From Tretioscincus oriximinensis (Eukaryota > Chordata > Lepidosauria > Squamata > Gymnophthalmidae): a stretch of DNA of 64,000 nucleotides. The notes below the pieces were generated by a model that did no database searches, was not told where the DNA came from, and saw only the letters and a list, made by a program, of their open reading frames with translations. The translations under genes were made by a program, and so were the position numbers. Where the stretch lies: NCBI GenBank assembly GCA_022410635.1, contig JAJVDF010000015.1:3316936-3380935 (forward strand), in the 5' to 3' direction. Positions 21,761-32,775 of the stretch are shown here, one piece after another. Positions within the stretch are counted from its first letter, which is position 1. Each line of letters starts with the position of its first letter.

Positions 21761-22174
21761 GTTTTATGACAGGCTGTGGCATCATTAACGGGGTACAGAA
21801 AGCCTTTGCTCTGATCAAAGGACAGGAAAAGGATGCAAATGAAAAGGTCCTACCCTTTCTGGCCTTAGAACTCCACTATAAAACCCTCAATGTGGGGGTC
21901 TGAGAGTGACCACTGGCCATATGACGCAATAGTTGAGGGGAAGGGTTCTCACCAGCTCTCAGCACAATCAAAGCCAAAAAAGGGCTTTTTTCATATCGCA
22001 CTGGATAAATGGAGCTGGGGATACACCAGATGAGTAGGGGGCTGCCGCATTTAGGGCATGGACAGTACAAAAACTGCCTAGGTCTTCATGGCTTGGATGG
22101 GAGGGTGAAAGAAAAAGCTGTCACACCTCTTCTTCTTGCTCTACTGTTATAGCACTTTAATGAATGTTTATGAC
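21761..22174. other. No gene seen
   Basis: A 64-codon minus-strand frame at 21876-22070 contains a CPCPKCG motif but nothing else recognisable. Confidence 0.5.
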
Positions 22175-22310
22175 ATATTTATTTATTTATTTTATTTGCA
22201 TACATTTATGTTCCGTCCTATACCCAAAGTCTCATGGCGGATCGGAATAAAAAATAATAAAACAGATTAAAACAGAACAATTAAAAGCGTCTTCAAAGAA
22301 TGGGGAATTT
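22175..22310 (-). mobile_element. L2-like LINE 3' end
   Basis: (ATTT)n, 'catttatgttccgtcctatacccaaagtctcatggcgg', then 'ataaaacagattaaaacagaac', as in the copy at 10729. Confidence 0.7.
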
Positions 22311-23949
22311 TCATCAGATATCTGAATGTCAGCATAGGTGGCTGACATAGTTCAGGGGGTAGAAAATTCAACAACTGAGCAAGGTATGATGGGAAGTGTA
22401 GCCACACAGTGGGCCTGTGCAATAGGCCCCAGGAGAGTTTGTTGTTTGAGGAACCATGTAATCACAGCTTCAGTTTGCACATTCTGTCTCTTGAAGTTAT
22501 TGGCTCCTGGACACAATGCTATAGCAATCCAGCTCTGCAAAAGGTTGAAGTCTTCTAGATAACACGAAACCACTTAATGTTGAACTCCCTACCAGAAAGC
22601 TATAGCTAAAATGTTTTCTCAGTGGTGATATAGTTTTAATGGAATTGGTGTTTCATTGCAAAGTGTTTCTTCTGAAGCATATCTCAGCTCAATACAGCCA
22701 TGTATTCAGGGGGAAAGGCCTCCAGTGTTTGTATTATGGCTGAATTTCAGGACTCAGCAGTTATTGTTTGGGATAATAATGCTGGTAAGCAATCAGGAAA
22801 ATATTCACATTGTATTCCTTATGTCAATAGAACGCTTTTTCTAAGTGCTTCCCTACTTTCCAGGAATGAGGTTGGACTCTAACAAGAGGGGGAGAGAGGG
22901 AAAAATCCTGTTTAGCTATGGTTAATTATTTGAATTAACTGAAAAAGAGGATTGATCTATTATTTTAAAAGCTGAAAGATTGAATTAAAAGAAGAGCTTA
23001 TTTTAATGCCTGCTTCAGTTTCCTCTGTCTTCTTTTTCGTATGGACAGAATCTACATGATGTCTTAATGGCACCTTAGGAACTTGTAAAGGATATGAGAA
23101 CCACACCCAACAATGGGACGCCTGCCTTAACCCTGATCGCAATATTTCAGTGACAGAGTGAAGAAGCTCTATTCTTCAGGTGTGTTGCACAGTTGCCAGG
23201 AAATACAGACTTACCTACAATGCCTTTATCAGGCCAAATAGCATGGTCCTATTTTTGCAAACACAGAAAATGGCTGATTTCCAGGCCCATTTAATGTGTC
23301 TGCAAAAATAGACACTAGGAAAGGCACTATTGTGGTGGGGTCTGGAATGAGCGGTCAGCACTCTTCCTGCTCAGAGGAATGGAGAACTTCCTTGTGGTGC
23401 CCTTGAGATATCAGGAATTGTACGATTCTGTAGTAACCCTTGCTATCCAGATGCCCAGTTAAGTATGCCTTAGCTAAATATATCCATGCTCCTTCTCAAG
23501 AAACCTCCCTACAAAGCATAAAAATTAGAAACAAAAATCAATGGCACCTTTAAGCGGTTCTGCAGTATTTTGATTAAACCATTATTTTTCATTAACTGCA
23601 AATTAACACATTCTACATCAATATTTAGATTATTAAAAAAACAAGGATGAGCCAGAAGCTGTCAATGCTAATGAAACATAAAACATATGTAAAGGCATCC
23701 AGCTGTTACTGATTCATTCATACAACAGTGACCAGTTTTAGGAACAATGTCCCTCCAACCACCTAAACGGTAGAATAGAAAGAAGTAGCCATGATAGACT
23801 GGATTCAGAATTCCTAGCCAAGGATTCTTGTAGTATCTTAAGTGATTTTTCAGCATGCACGTTTAATGCATCTTCAGTGCTGAAGAAATGGACTAAAGCA
23901 CGAAGAAAGGACTGAAGGTAGATTAAATGTATGTGTCAGAGCAGCAACT
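22311..23949. other. No gene seen
   Basis: About 1.6 kb with no recognised repeat and only short frames without domains. Confidence 0.55.
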
Positions 23950-24305
23950 TTAGATTAAGCATGAGCTTTCACAGGCAAGTCTGCTTATTCAGATGAAGAA
24001 CGGTGGTGCAGAGGTTAAGGGCTTTGGTGTTGCAACAGAGATATTGGAGTTCAAGGCCTCAGCTTCAGAAAATCTAGCTGTTTGAAAGCAATGAAACTTG
24101 TGAGCAGATCAATAGGTACCAACACAACATAGTGGGGAAGATAGAATAGATGTAAGCTATTCTAGAATAGATGGAAGCTACTCTGAATATTTAGAGTGGG
24201 GGATAAAACCTGATAATGATGATGATAATGATGATGATGATACTTGAGTTTATGCTGCCTCTAGTTAGCCTCTAAAGTATTATAAAGCCCTCTTGCTAGA
24301 AAACC
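23950..24305. mobile_element. Palindromic amniote-type MITE, split by a SINE
   Basis: Left arm 'gcatgagctttcacaggcaagtctgc' (23958 on) and right part 'gagtttatgctgcctctagttagcctctaaag' (24247 on) are the two sides of the same family as 36393-36592. The centre has been replaced by the SINE at 24001-24225. Confidence 0.65.
24001..24240 (+). mobile_element. tRNA-headed SINE, head variant C on family A body
   Basis: The head 'cggtggtgcagaggttaagggctttgg' and B-box-like 'gagttcaaggcctc' differ from family A, but the following 'gaaagcaatgaaacttg..agatcaataggtacc..acatagtggggaagatagaat' is the family A body. It ends in (GATAAT/GATGAT)n rather than (TTC)n. Confidence 0.7.
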
Positions 24306-25420
24306 CACCAGAAGGGAAGCATGCAATCTGTCTTGGCTGTAACTAAGAATCCACTCTCACAACCAAGACCCAACAACAGAAAGGGAAACATTGTTGTGGG
24401 CAATACATATAGTTGCCAGAGCCATACCTGGCTTCCCTCTGAAAATCGGTGACTTTAGATCTTCAAGTCAGGTTGCCATAACCCAAGGGTTCAAAACCAA
24501 GACTCAATTTACTGTTCTGCCCATCCCTCCAACTTAATCTCTCTCTCTAGAGTCCAAAATCACAGTAAAATCATGAATGGTCCATGACGTATGGAATTTC
24601 CATCTCTAAGTGGTGATTTCAGGAAGAAGCCTTGCCAATGGAATGGAAATGTGCAAAGTTCGGTTCATGTTCAAATATCTGATCAAATGATTTGTGAACA
24701 CAAACCAAGCCCTGATTTATGTATCAAGAAATTTGATTAATCCAAACCAGTCCCACACTCATGAACATAACATGTGTTGGCTGTGGTCTTATCCTTGAAA
24801 AGGGGCTTTTTTCCCTCCAAGGAAGGCAATAGTAGTTTTTGGTTATGAAAAAGTTTGGAATCAATCAAAAGCAATCCTTTTGTTTAATTAAAGGTTTGAG
24901 ACTTGAGCCCATCCAGACATGTGAGTTAAATCAGGGATTTGTTTTAAATCTGAATTTACCCTTACACGCCTCCACCTCATGTACCCCTTACAGCCTTATG
25001 GGGAAAAGCATTCTAGAGATCTGTGGCTCTGTGAACGAGTATGCAGCCTCCAGATTGGTTGCTCATCCTCTTCCCCTTGTAGTCTGAAGCTCCAGTACGC
25101 ATGTCTTCCCAAATGCTGACTCCTCATGACCACGCACATCGAGGGAGGAGGAAAACAGAACTACTCCCAGGAAAATCCAGGGCAACGGAGCTATTTTGCA
25201 AAAGGATTTCTGAAACTCAGTAATCACGAGAGGTGAAATCTTCCTATCGTCATGGTAGCAAAACCTAATCAGGAACGAGCTTCATCTCAATAGTGAAGTA
25301 AACGTGTGATTTTTGTTTGGGCTCTTTTCTACTAACCAATACAGTGCTTTCTCCTCTCTCTGTGCATCCACTCTGTNCATGGGAAGGGGAGCTAAATTCC
25401 TTCAACAAAATGCCTTGGAA
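24306..25420. other. No gene seen
   Basis: Anonymous. 24896-25085 is open for 82 codons on the plus strand without a known domain. Confidence 0.55.
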
Positions 25421-26104
25421 TAGGCTGACCAGATGACCACTATTGGGGAGCAAAACCTGATTTAGGAGTATGTATCCTGCCCTCCTGGGGGGAGGGCATC
25501 TCCCCATTTTTTAATGGAAATAATAACAACAACAACAACAGCAACAACAACAATAATAATAATAATTAAAAAATATATTACTGCACTACCGCTAGGGAGC
25601 TTTGGCAACCAAGGCCAGCTCCAGAAGGCACCCTCCCCTTCCCTTCAATAAAAAATAAAAATGCAAAATTTTGTATGCACTTCAAAAAATTATTGCGCGC
25701 TTCAAAAAAGTTCTCAAGTGCTTCAAGGATTTCTCAGGCAGGGAGTTTAGAGGGGTATGCATGTTGATGAGTGATTTGCATATTCATAAATATGATCATA
25801 AGAACATAAGAAGAGCCATACTGGATAGGGCCAGAGCCCATCTAGTCCAGCATTCTGTGTCACACAGAGGCCCACCAGATGCACCTGAGCAATCCGATCA
25901 GACGAAAGCAAAATATGCAACTGTTCATGACTCCCTGCAAATGGCATTTCAGGAGCGCTACCTGTTGTCCCATCCCGGAGGCAGCATCCAGACATCCATC
26001 CTAGTACCCATTTATACCCTTGGTATAAATGCAAATTATACAAATGCAAATTAGCATGAATATTTATTGACCCAGTTTGGGCCTCAGAAAATCTGGTCAG
26101 TCTA
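25421..26104. mobile_element. Non-autonomous hAT-type element, taggctgaccaga family, copy 2
   Basis: TIRs taggctgaccaga / tctggtcagtcta, flanked by a perfect 8-bp duplication ccttggaa at 25413-25420 and 26105-26112, which places this family with hAT-type elements. The interior matches 4032-4365 in order. It differs by a (CAA)n/(AAT)n expansion at 25521-25566 and by a CR1 insertion at about 25797-26030. Without the insertion it is about 450 bp. No transposase. Confidence 0.9.
25797..26030 (-). mobile_element. CR1 3' end inserted in the hAT-type element
   Basis: 'cataagaacataagaagagcc..' to 'catccatcctagtacccatttatacccttgg'. It is a short 5'-truncated CR1 lying wholly inside 25421-26104, so it is younger than that element's insertion. 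On the right, 'aaatgcaaatta' is present twice. Confidence 0.88.
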
Positions 26105-26486
26105 CCTTGGAACCATTTAAAGCAGTTTAAGGGAAGGATGAACTGGCCAGGGAGGGAGGGCATAGGCTGGAAGCCAGTGAGAAGGTAGCAAAAATACACC
26201 ACAATTCTATTTCAAATCAACCATTTTCTTCAATTTAAGCACAACAGTATATCTGCTTGTTAACACATTCAGCTCCCACACATCAGAACAAACTGAATAG
26301 CACTTGCATGGCTTTGCATGGATACTAAAGGAATTTTATGTGGATTCTTCTTCCCCTTTCTTTGGAAATGTTTAAGACAAGGCTAAAAGAACCCAGTTCT
26401 GCTGCTTCAACACAGCATAGAGACATCTAGTGGTGATAAATACTCATCTGATATTTTATTTATTTATTTCTTCTATTTATATAGCA
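26105..26486. other. No gene seen; (ATTT)n run near 26455
   Basis: Anonymous, with a short TTTATT run at 26452-26475. Confidence 0.5.
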
Positions 26487-26850
26487 ACCTAATCCTTATA
26501 TATAAAGGATATGGCATATTGGTGATGACTCACTCTTTAAAGAAAGGTGAAATGGTTCAGTCAGCTAAGTGCTGGTCTTTCATCTACAGATCTGGTTTTG
26601 AGGCCCTGTGTCGGACGTGGAGGGGGGGGAGCACCTTCCACTTGCCTGTAGCTCTAGCCAGCCCAGCTATTCGAAAGCATGAATTGCAAGAAATTGCAAC
26701 TGACTGCAAGTAGATACATGGGAACCACCAGAGCCTGGTGGGGAAGATAGAATGTGAGCCTTCGGGTAAAATATACCCTTGTAAGCCGCTTTGAGTCCCT
26801 TTGAAAAGTGAGAAAAGCGGGCTTTAAGAACCCCGTTCTTCTTCTCCTAC
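26487..26850 (+). mobile_element. tRNA-headed SINE (family A), long 5' form
   Basis: Same body and (TTC)n tail as 10236. Upstream of the head it has 'cctaatccttatatataaaggatatggcatattgg' and 'gactcactctttaaagaaaggtgaaatgg', also found in inverted order at 6432-6490. The segment 26600-26630 is G-rich (gtggagggggggga). Confidence 0.88.
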
Positions 26851-27055
26851 TACTAGCCTGCAGCTCTAGGCAACCCAGCTATTCGAAAGCAAGAATTGCA
26901 ATGAATTGCAACAGACTGTGACTAGATAGATGGGAACCACCATAGCAGAGAAGATAAGATTGTAAGCCTTCAGGCCAAAAATAAACTTGTAAGCCACTTT
27001 GAGTCCCTTTGGGTGAGAAAAGCAGGGTATAAACACCCAGTTCTTCTTCTTCCCC
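26851..27055 (+). mobile_element. Second family A SINE, 5'-truncated, directly following
   Basis: It starts within the body at 'agcctgcagctctaggcaacccagc' and ends 'gtaagccactttgagtccctttgggtgagaaaagc' plus (TTC)n. It follows the (TTC)n tail of the previous copy head-to-tail, which could be a tandem insertion into the tail. Confidence 0.85.
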
Positions 27056-27059
27056 CACC

Positions 27060-27440
27060 ACTGGAAGTCCATGCACAATTCCCCTAAGGTGCAATACAAT
27101 CCATTCTCAATGCCACCGAACGAGTCCTGACTGCAATACCCTTCCCTGCTCTTGCCCACCCTTGCTCCTGGGAGAGTGCACTATGCAACACCCCTCTGAA
27201 GGGCAAGTTACACAGCCCATTCTCCTACCATCTCCTACTGAAAGAGTCCACTATACAATACCCCTCTGAAGCTCAGATCAATCCATTATTATATCCACAC
27301 ACAAATATAAGGCGTTATGCAAAACTCCTGTGAGGTACCATGCAACCCACCGTTTCCCACACCAGTAGAGTCCACTACAAAATATGCCTCTGAGATGTAA
27401 TGCAGTCCGATCTTTTCCACCCTCAAACCCTTCAAGCCTG
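27060..27440. repeat. Decayed minisatellite, unit about 55-70 bp
   Basis: Successive units begin near 27067, 27123, 27175, 27245, 27315 and 27369. They share a pattern like 'agtccactatacaatacccctctgaag.gcaat.ca.ccca', best kept in the units at 27175 and 27245. Units differ by substitutions and by a length step of about 15 bp. Confidence 0.7.
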
Positions 27441-27455
27441 TAGTGCGATTCTCTC

Positions 27456-27486
27456 TCTCTCTCTCACACACACACATAAAGATAGA

Positions 27487-27526
<40 letters not shown>

Positions 27527-27578
27527 ATTATTATTATTATTACTATTATTACTATTACTATTATTACTATTACTATTT

Positions 27579-27608
<30 letters not shown>
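27456..27608. repeat. Compound microsatellite: (CT)n(CA)n, (ATT)n, (ATTT)n
   Basis: CT then CA repeats at 27451-27477, ATT and ACT/ATT repeats at 27488-27578, then a TTTA run to 27613. Confidence 0.95.
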
Positions 27609-27613
<5 letters not shown>

Positions 27614-27665
27614 CATTTTTATACCGCCCGAAGGTCTCAGGGCAGTTAACAATAAAAACACAATT
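27579..27665 (-). mobile_element. L2-like LINE 3' tail
   Basis: (ATTT)n then 'ttataccgcccgaaggtctcagggcagttaacaataaaaac'. The microsatellite upstream probably grew from this tail. Confidence 0.7.
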
Positions 27666-27717
27666 AACATGTTAGTATTTGTTTATATCGTGCTAAGCAC
27701 TACATAAATAATATGCA

Positions 27718-27790
27718 TTGCTTTATTTATTGTTAAGCACCCTGAGACCTTTGAGTATAGTGAGGTATAGAAATGCATATAAGTAAATAC
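27718..27790 (+). mobile_element. L2-like LINE 3' tail, plus strand
   Basis: 'ttatttattgttaagcaccctgagacctttgagtatagtgaggtatag' then 'aagtaaata'. It is opposite in orientation to the copy at 27579. Confidence 0.65.
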
Positions 27791-27968
27791 CTTGCATACA
27801 TGCGAGTGGGTCAAGAGTCGATTCAAATTGGAACTCATTATTTTCCTAAAATGCAAAGCTTTTCTCTAAGGACAGATCTCATCTACCTAGTAAGAACAAA
27901 GCAAGCTTACTAAATGTATGCCTGAGAGTATATAAATCTTAGAACCATAAGCCTGTTTAATTTTAATT

Positions 27969-27969
<1 letters not shown>

Positions 27970-28057
<88 letters not shown>
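27970..28057. repeat. (AAT)n microsatellite
   Basis: About 87 bp of nearly perfect AAT repeats. Confidence 0.97.
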
Positions 28058-28058
<1 letters not shown>

Positions 28059-28694
28059 CTACTTTTGCAAGATTTATTACCTACTAGTCCTGAAGTGCTG
28101 CTGGATTACAGCATTCAAAATACAGTAATTAATATTCAAAGGAAGCAACAACAGCTTGCTTGGATCAGGAAATGCAGAAGACAGACGTTTGGCAGCCATG
28201 CGTAGAGTTCACTGCCGATGTCAGCTAGCTCTGAGGGAGCAGACAACACATCCTTTCTTGTAGCTAAAAAAGCAGAATGGTGAACCATGAATTAGCATTC
28301 AGTTTCTTCCCTGCACTTTGTGGGGGGAAATCTTTTGTCTTGGGGAAAAGGCTTAAAAGTGGGGCAGGCAACTTCTGCTAAGCTATAAGCTATGCCAAAA
28401 AGTCCCAGCAAGAAAAAGAGATACAGGTTTGAAGGGGTCAGAATCACAGAATGGAATAGCACTAAATGCCATGTAGTCCAAGCAGACTTTATCAATACTA
28501 ACAGTTGGATCAGCCTGTAAAGTGGATTAGGATCCTTCAACTGGGCCAATCTCTTTTCCCTTCCCCTCCACACTCCTAATGATAATTTCTCAAAAGCTTT
28601 CCTCCTTTAATTGTATTCATTTTCTTCCTGCAGTTGTGCTTGCTGAAATTGGCTGTTTACTACTTATTGAAAGCAAGGTCCTGTCTCCATTGAG
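28058..28694. other. No gene seen
   Basis: Anonymous; a 93-codon minus-strand frame at 28292-28573 has no known domain. Confidence 0.5.
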
Positions 28695-28846
28695 CCTTAT
28701 TTTTGACTATATCTCAGAATAGGAGCCTGCCATCTACATGCTAGTGTCGGCTATGGCAGGCTCCGAATGGGACCAGCCATAGCCTACACTGCCATGTGGA
28801 TGACCAAGCTCTGTCCTGAGATATAACCCAGAATAAGGCCAAGACT
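28695..28846. mobile_element. Foldback element Y, copy 1
   Basis: The left arm (gccttatttttgactatatctcag... to cggctatggc) and the reverse complement of the right arm (gccttattctgggttatatctcag... to aggctatggc) align over about 64 bp with roughly 75% identity, around a 20-bp loop. The same unit recurs at 51772-51882. Confidence 0.75.
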
Positions 28847-29269
28847 GATCCTATATTTTAAAGCTTGGAATAGAAGTCCTAAAGGGAAGACTGGCTTTCC
28901 ACTTTTTGTATCATCAAGTGTATCAACAGCTGCAGTCAAAGCATGCAGCCAGAACCACAGAAGATGATGCAAAACATAGGCATCTATCCTACTCAAGGTC
29001 CAATCTGATTCTCTCCACTTAGGCACACGTACCCAGTTGTTTCTAGGTAACACAGAGGTGAACACAAAGCAGAGCAGGCAAGCAAACCTATGCAAGATAC
29101 TGTCATCTCCTGACCCTGAAAGCCATCAGGGTGGCTTCCAATGACAACAGCAATAACTAATCTGAATCATGTAGTGAAAGGGGATGATTGACATTTCTGC
29201 CTCACAGGCAACATGGAACCTCGAAGTTCTGAACCACATGCATTACACATATGCCTGCTTCTGGTCAGC
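28847..29269. other. No gene seen
   Basis: Anonymous sequence. Confidence 0.5.
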
Positions 29270-29956
29270 AAATGTTGTTTTGCCTCTTTATAAATCTGTG
29301 CTGAGGCCACATTTGGAGTACTTTGTTCAATTCTGGTCACCATATTTCAAGAGAGATATTTTGGAACTGGAGAAGGTGCAGAAAAGCGCAACAAAAATGA
29401 TCAAGGGTCTGGAGCACCTCCCTTATGAAGTCAGGCTGCAACGTCTGGGCCTCTTCAGCCTTGAAAGACGATGTTTGAGAGGTGATCTGATTGAAGTGTA
29501 CAAAATCATGCATTGGATGGACAGGGTGAACAGAGAAAAATGTTTTCTCTATCACACAACACAAGGACCAGAGGGCACTCCTTGAAACTGATTGGCAGAA
29601 AAGTGAGAACAGACAAAGGAAAGTATTTTTTCACCCAGAGGGTCATCGGCCTGTGGAATTTATTTCCTGAAGAGGTAGTGGTAGCTAACAGCTTGGATAG
29701 TTTCAAGACAGGACTAGACACGTTTATGGGCACCAAGGGTATAAATGGATATTAGGATGGATGTCTGGATGTTGCCTCCGTGATGGAGCAACAGGCAGGA
29801 ATCCTGAGATACCATTTGCAGGGAGTCATGAACAGGTGCATATTTTGCTTTCCTTGGACTGCCCAGGTGCATCTGGTGGGCTTCTGTGTGATACAGAATG
29901 CTGGACTTGATGGGCTGTGGCCTGATCCACTATGGCTCTTCTTATGTTCTTAAATG
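29270..29956 (+). mobile_element. CR1 LINE 3' part
   Basis: Encodes [17 protein letters not shown], then [20 protein letters not shown], then [20 protein letters not shown], and in a second frame RVIGLWNLFPEEVVVANSLD. This is the RT C-terminus of CR1, with a frameshift near 29580. The 3' end is the (TTCTTATG) terminal repeat at 29936-29955. 5'-truncated; the 133-codon frame at 29184 extends into unrelated upstream sequence. Confidence 0.93.
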
Positions 29957-30354
29957 TGATTAGGAAGGGTAATGCTTTTTTAAAAAAGAAACACATGGGT
30001 TCAGAATAGGGACAGTTAATATGTCAACTAATTTGACATACCTGGTATATATGTAATACACCTGGTGTTTTATGTTTCAATTGGTGACTTTTCTATGCCA
30101 AGAACAACCAAACCCTGAAGTTTGTCTAGCAACCCTAGCTCAGAATAACAGTGGCATGCAATGCAGCCAAACCTCTGTTGATGCAATCTTGTTCTAATGA
30201 ACCAAACACTCATGAGCAATTGAGCTGCCAGGGTCTGGCAGTAAGTTCATGTTTCAAACCATCTTCAAGGGCAACCTCAAGTTCAACCTACAGAACTAAT
30301 CTAAAGAGGCAGAAGGAAATGTAACACTGGCTTCTCTACCAAACCTTTTGGAAA
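29957..30354. other. No gene seen
   Basis: Anonymous spacer between two CR1 3' ends of different subfamilies. Confidence 0.5.
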
Positions 30355-30617
30355 CTGCAAGGGAGTAGATTTAGATTAGATATCAGAAAAAACTTTCTAA
30401 CAGTCAGGGTGACAAACCAGTGGAACAGTTTGCCACAGGGGGTGGTGAGTTCGCTTTCCCTGGAAGTCTTCAAACAGAGACTGGACAGTCATCTGTCTGG
30501 GATGGTTTAATGAATCCTGCATCGAGCAGTGAGTTGGACCCGATGACCCTGGAGGTTCCTTCCAACTCTATGATTCTATGATTCTATGATTCTATAATTC
30601 TATGATTCTATGATTCT
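30355..30617 (+). mobile_element. CR1 3' end, (ATTCTATG)n subfamily
   Basis: 'gggagtagatttagattagatatcag', 'gttcgctttccctggaagtcttcaaac', 'ggaggttccttccaactctatgattctatg' and six or so ATTCTATG copies. It is the same subfamily as the minus-strand copy at 41240-43076. Confidence 0.93.
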
Positions 30618-31299
30618 AACCCTAAACTGCATTGCTAAACCCCTACGTATGAGCCATTTGTGTTATCACTAAATCCCACCTTCACCTGAGTTACCAGTGC
30701 CGTCTACTGCTATTTTCTTTTTGCCCCTTTCCTGGACTCAGCCATCATTATTGACTTTCATGCCAAATATTGCATTTTCCTTGTACATAAGCTAGTTAGT
30801 GTAACATGGAGTGAGTGGGAATCAAGATCAAATAGATTACTAGGGTTAGTATAATAATAGAATTGTTGTCTTAGGTTGGAGAGAATAAATAGAAAGAAGA
30901 GAAAAATATTTTTACATAGCCAGACATTTAGAGTTTGATATCATTAAGAGCATAGTCATAGAAATGGGGGGGGGGGGGGAGAAACATGATAAAAGATAAA
31001 TGGCTGAGAATCAAGGAGTACCTAATAAGACATTTGGGGAACAACCAGTTAAAATGCAAATTAATGGCTGTCTTCCAATTATAAACCTGTCCTAAATAAT
31101 AAAAATGAATGTATAAACACCTGGGGGAAAGAGGATGGGAGGGTACAATTTTCAAGGGCAGCACTAAATAGATTAGAGTCAACTTGCTCACAATATAATA
31201 CAAATGTATTTATGGTTGAATGTTTGAAAATGGTGAATTTTAAATTGTACAATATATATATCTAAAGATAAAATAGATTGCTTAGCAGACAGCATTCAA
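30618..31299. other. No gene seen; 14-G run
   Basis: AT-rich, with a run of 14 G at 30966-30979. Confidence 0.6.
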
Positions 31300-31740
31300 T
31301 TCTGACTTAGCCCATTTTGCACACACTTAGTAATGCATTTTAAAAAGCTTACTATTCCATTGTCTGCATGGAAATAGGGCTACATACATTAATGTGTTGT
31401 AACAACTCCCTAAAATGTATTAGGGAAAGCAGATGTATTAGCAGAGCAGATTAACCTGCTAATAAAAATATATTAGCAGCAGCATTATCTGCATGCGGAA
31501 CAGAATTTCTGAATTTTCCAACACGAAAATTCAACACTTTTTCAAGGGTAGCACCAAGGAATGCATTCAGAGGCAGGGTTGAAATGAACTGGAAGCATGT
31601 GCAGTTGCTCACGAGGTCATTTGCCCAGCAGCAAATATTGTTCCACTTCCAAAGTGGATGAGGCTGCTTAATGCACATGCATGTAACTGCAGCGAACCAA
31701 AACCAAGCTAATATGCATTAACTAATGCGAATTATAGCAG
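31300..31740. repeat. Unnamed interspersed repeat X, copy 2
   Basis: Blocks 'tgcattttaaaaagcttac..ttccattgtctgcatggaaatag', 'gcagagcagattaacctgc', 'attgttccacttccaaagtggatgaggctgcttaatgcacatgcatg' and 'ctgcagcgaa' match 21275-21760 in order and orientation. Confidence 0.65.
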
Positions 31741-31829
31741 GTATGTGCAAATCAGATCTTATTTATGATCTTCAACTATTGAATAAAGTTAAATAACATG
31801 CTTTTTGCTGTCCCTTCCCTACTTTTAGA

Positions 31830-31945
31830 TATTGCTGTTTTAATGTGTTTGATTTTTTTATTGTTAACTGCCCTGAGACCTTCGGGTATAGGGAGGCATA
31901 GAAATGTAAAGAAAGAAAGAAAAAGAAAGAAAAATAAATAAATAT
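31830..31945 (+). mobile_element. L2-like LINE 3' tail, plus strand
   Basis: 'gttttaatgtgtttgattttt', 'ttgttaactgccctgagaccttcgggtatagggaggc', then (GAAA/AATA)n. Confidence 0.75.
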
Positions 31946-32637
31946 TTTGAAATGAGTCTGATAGGCAGGGGCGTACTAGGTCTAGTAATATTGGTTGCAG
32001 AAGACAAAAGAGGGACACCCATTGGACCGCAGTGCAATGAAGCACAGTGAGAGGAAGAAGGGAGCATGCAGTGACAACAGCATGTGCATGGACACAAATA
32101 AACTCTGGGGAGAGCAGAACAGAACCCACTTTATCAGGGGCCCACTTGCCATCGGGCAAGCTGGCACCCTACCCAGTCCACCCTTGGTGATAAGTTGAAC
32201 AGAAGCTGATTACACAAAGTCAGTTCTCGGGGTGCCTGACCCTATGTATGTGTGAGGCACCTGAGGTTAGGGAACCCGAAACAATGTCATGGCCCAGAGG
32301 TCTTCAGGCGCAGGAATTTCAGTTAACCAAAGTCTTCAAATACAATTCTCACTGATAGAGCCTGGGTAAAATGTGAACATCAGCAGTGAGATATCATTGT
32401 GTTGTGGCCTTGGCATTTCAGTGTTCAGAATGTGTTATCAGCAGGGATTAATTCCTGTCCAGTAGCCGAATATAGCAGGTGTGAAGAAGCACTGTGGCCT
32501 GCAAAGTGTGGGATTCAAAGGTCTCTTATGCATCCTTGTGGGTGTTGGAAGAATGTACCAGTTGTTATTCCCTTCTCATCTGGGTAAACACTCTGCCTCC
32601 TTTTGCGGTCTGAAGTCTGACAGTGTGATTTTTTGCT
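31946..32637. other. No gene seen
   Basis: Anonymous sequence; short frames only. Confidence 0.5.
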
Positions 32638-32775
32638 TTATAATTCTACCTCACTCTATACCCAAAGGTCTCAAGATAGGTCACCATAAAATCATTCCTC
32701 AGAAGGTTATGTAAGCCACTTCGATTCCCTTCAAATTGAGAAAAGCAGGGTATAAAAACTAATCTACCCCTTCTT
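32638..32775. mobile_element. Fused fragments: L2-like tail (-) and SINE 3' tail (+)
   Basis: 'tataattctacctcactctatacccaaaggtctcaagatagg' (minus-strand L2-like end) directly adjoins 'gtaagccacttcgattcccttcaaattgagaaaagcagggtataaaaac' (plus-strand SINE tail) and a short (TTC). Confidence 0.6.

Noticed and set aside
21876..22070. CPCPKCG-containing minus-strand frame as a zinc-binding protein
   Set aside because: Only one Cys cluster, no partner residues at typical spacing, no splice context.
30565..30617. Short regularly repeated units resembling a direct-repeat array
   Set aside because: They are the ATTCTATG terminal repeats of a CR1, with no spacers, so not a CRISPR array.
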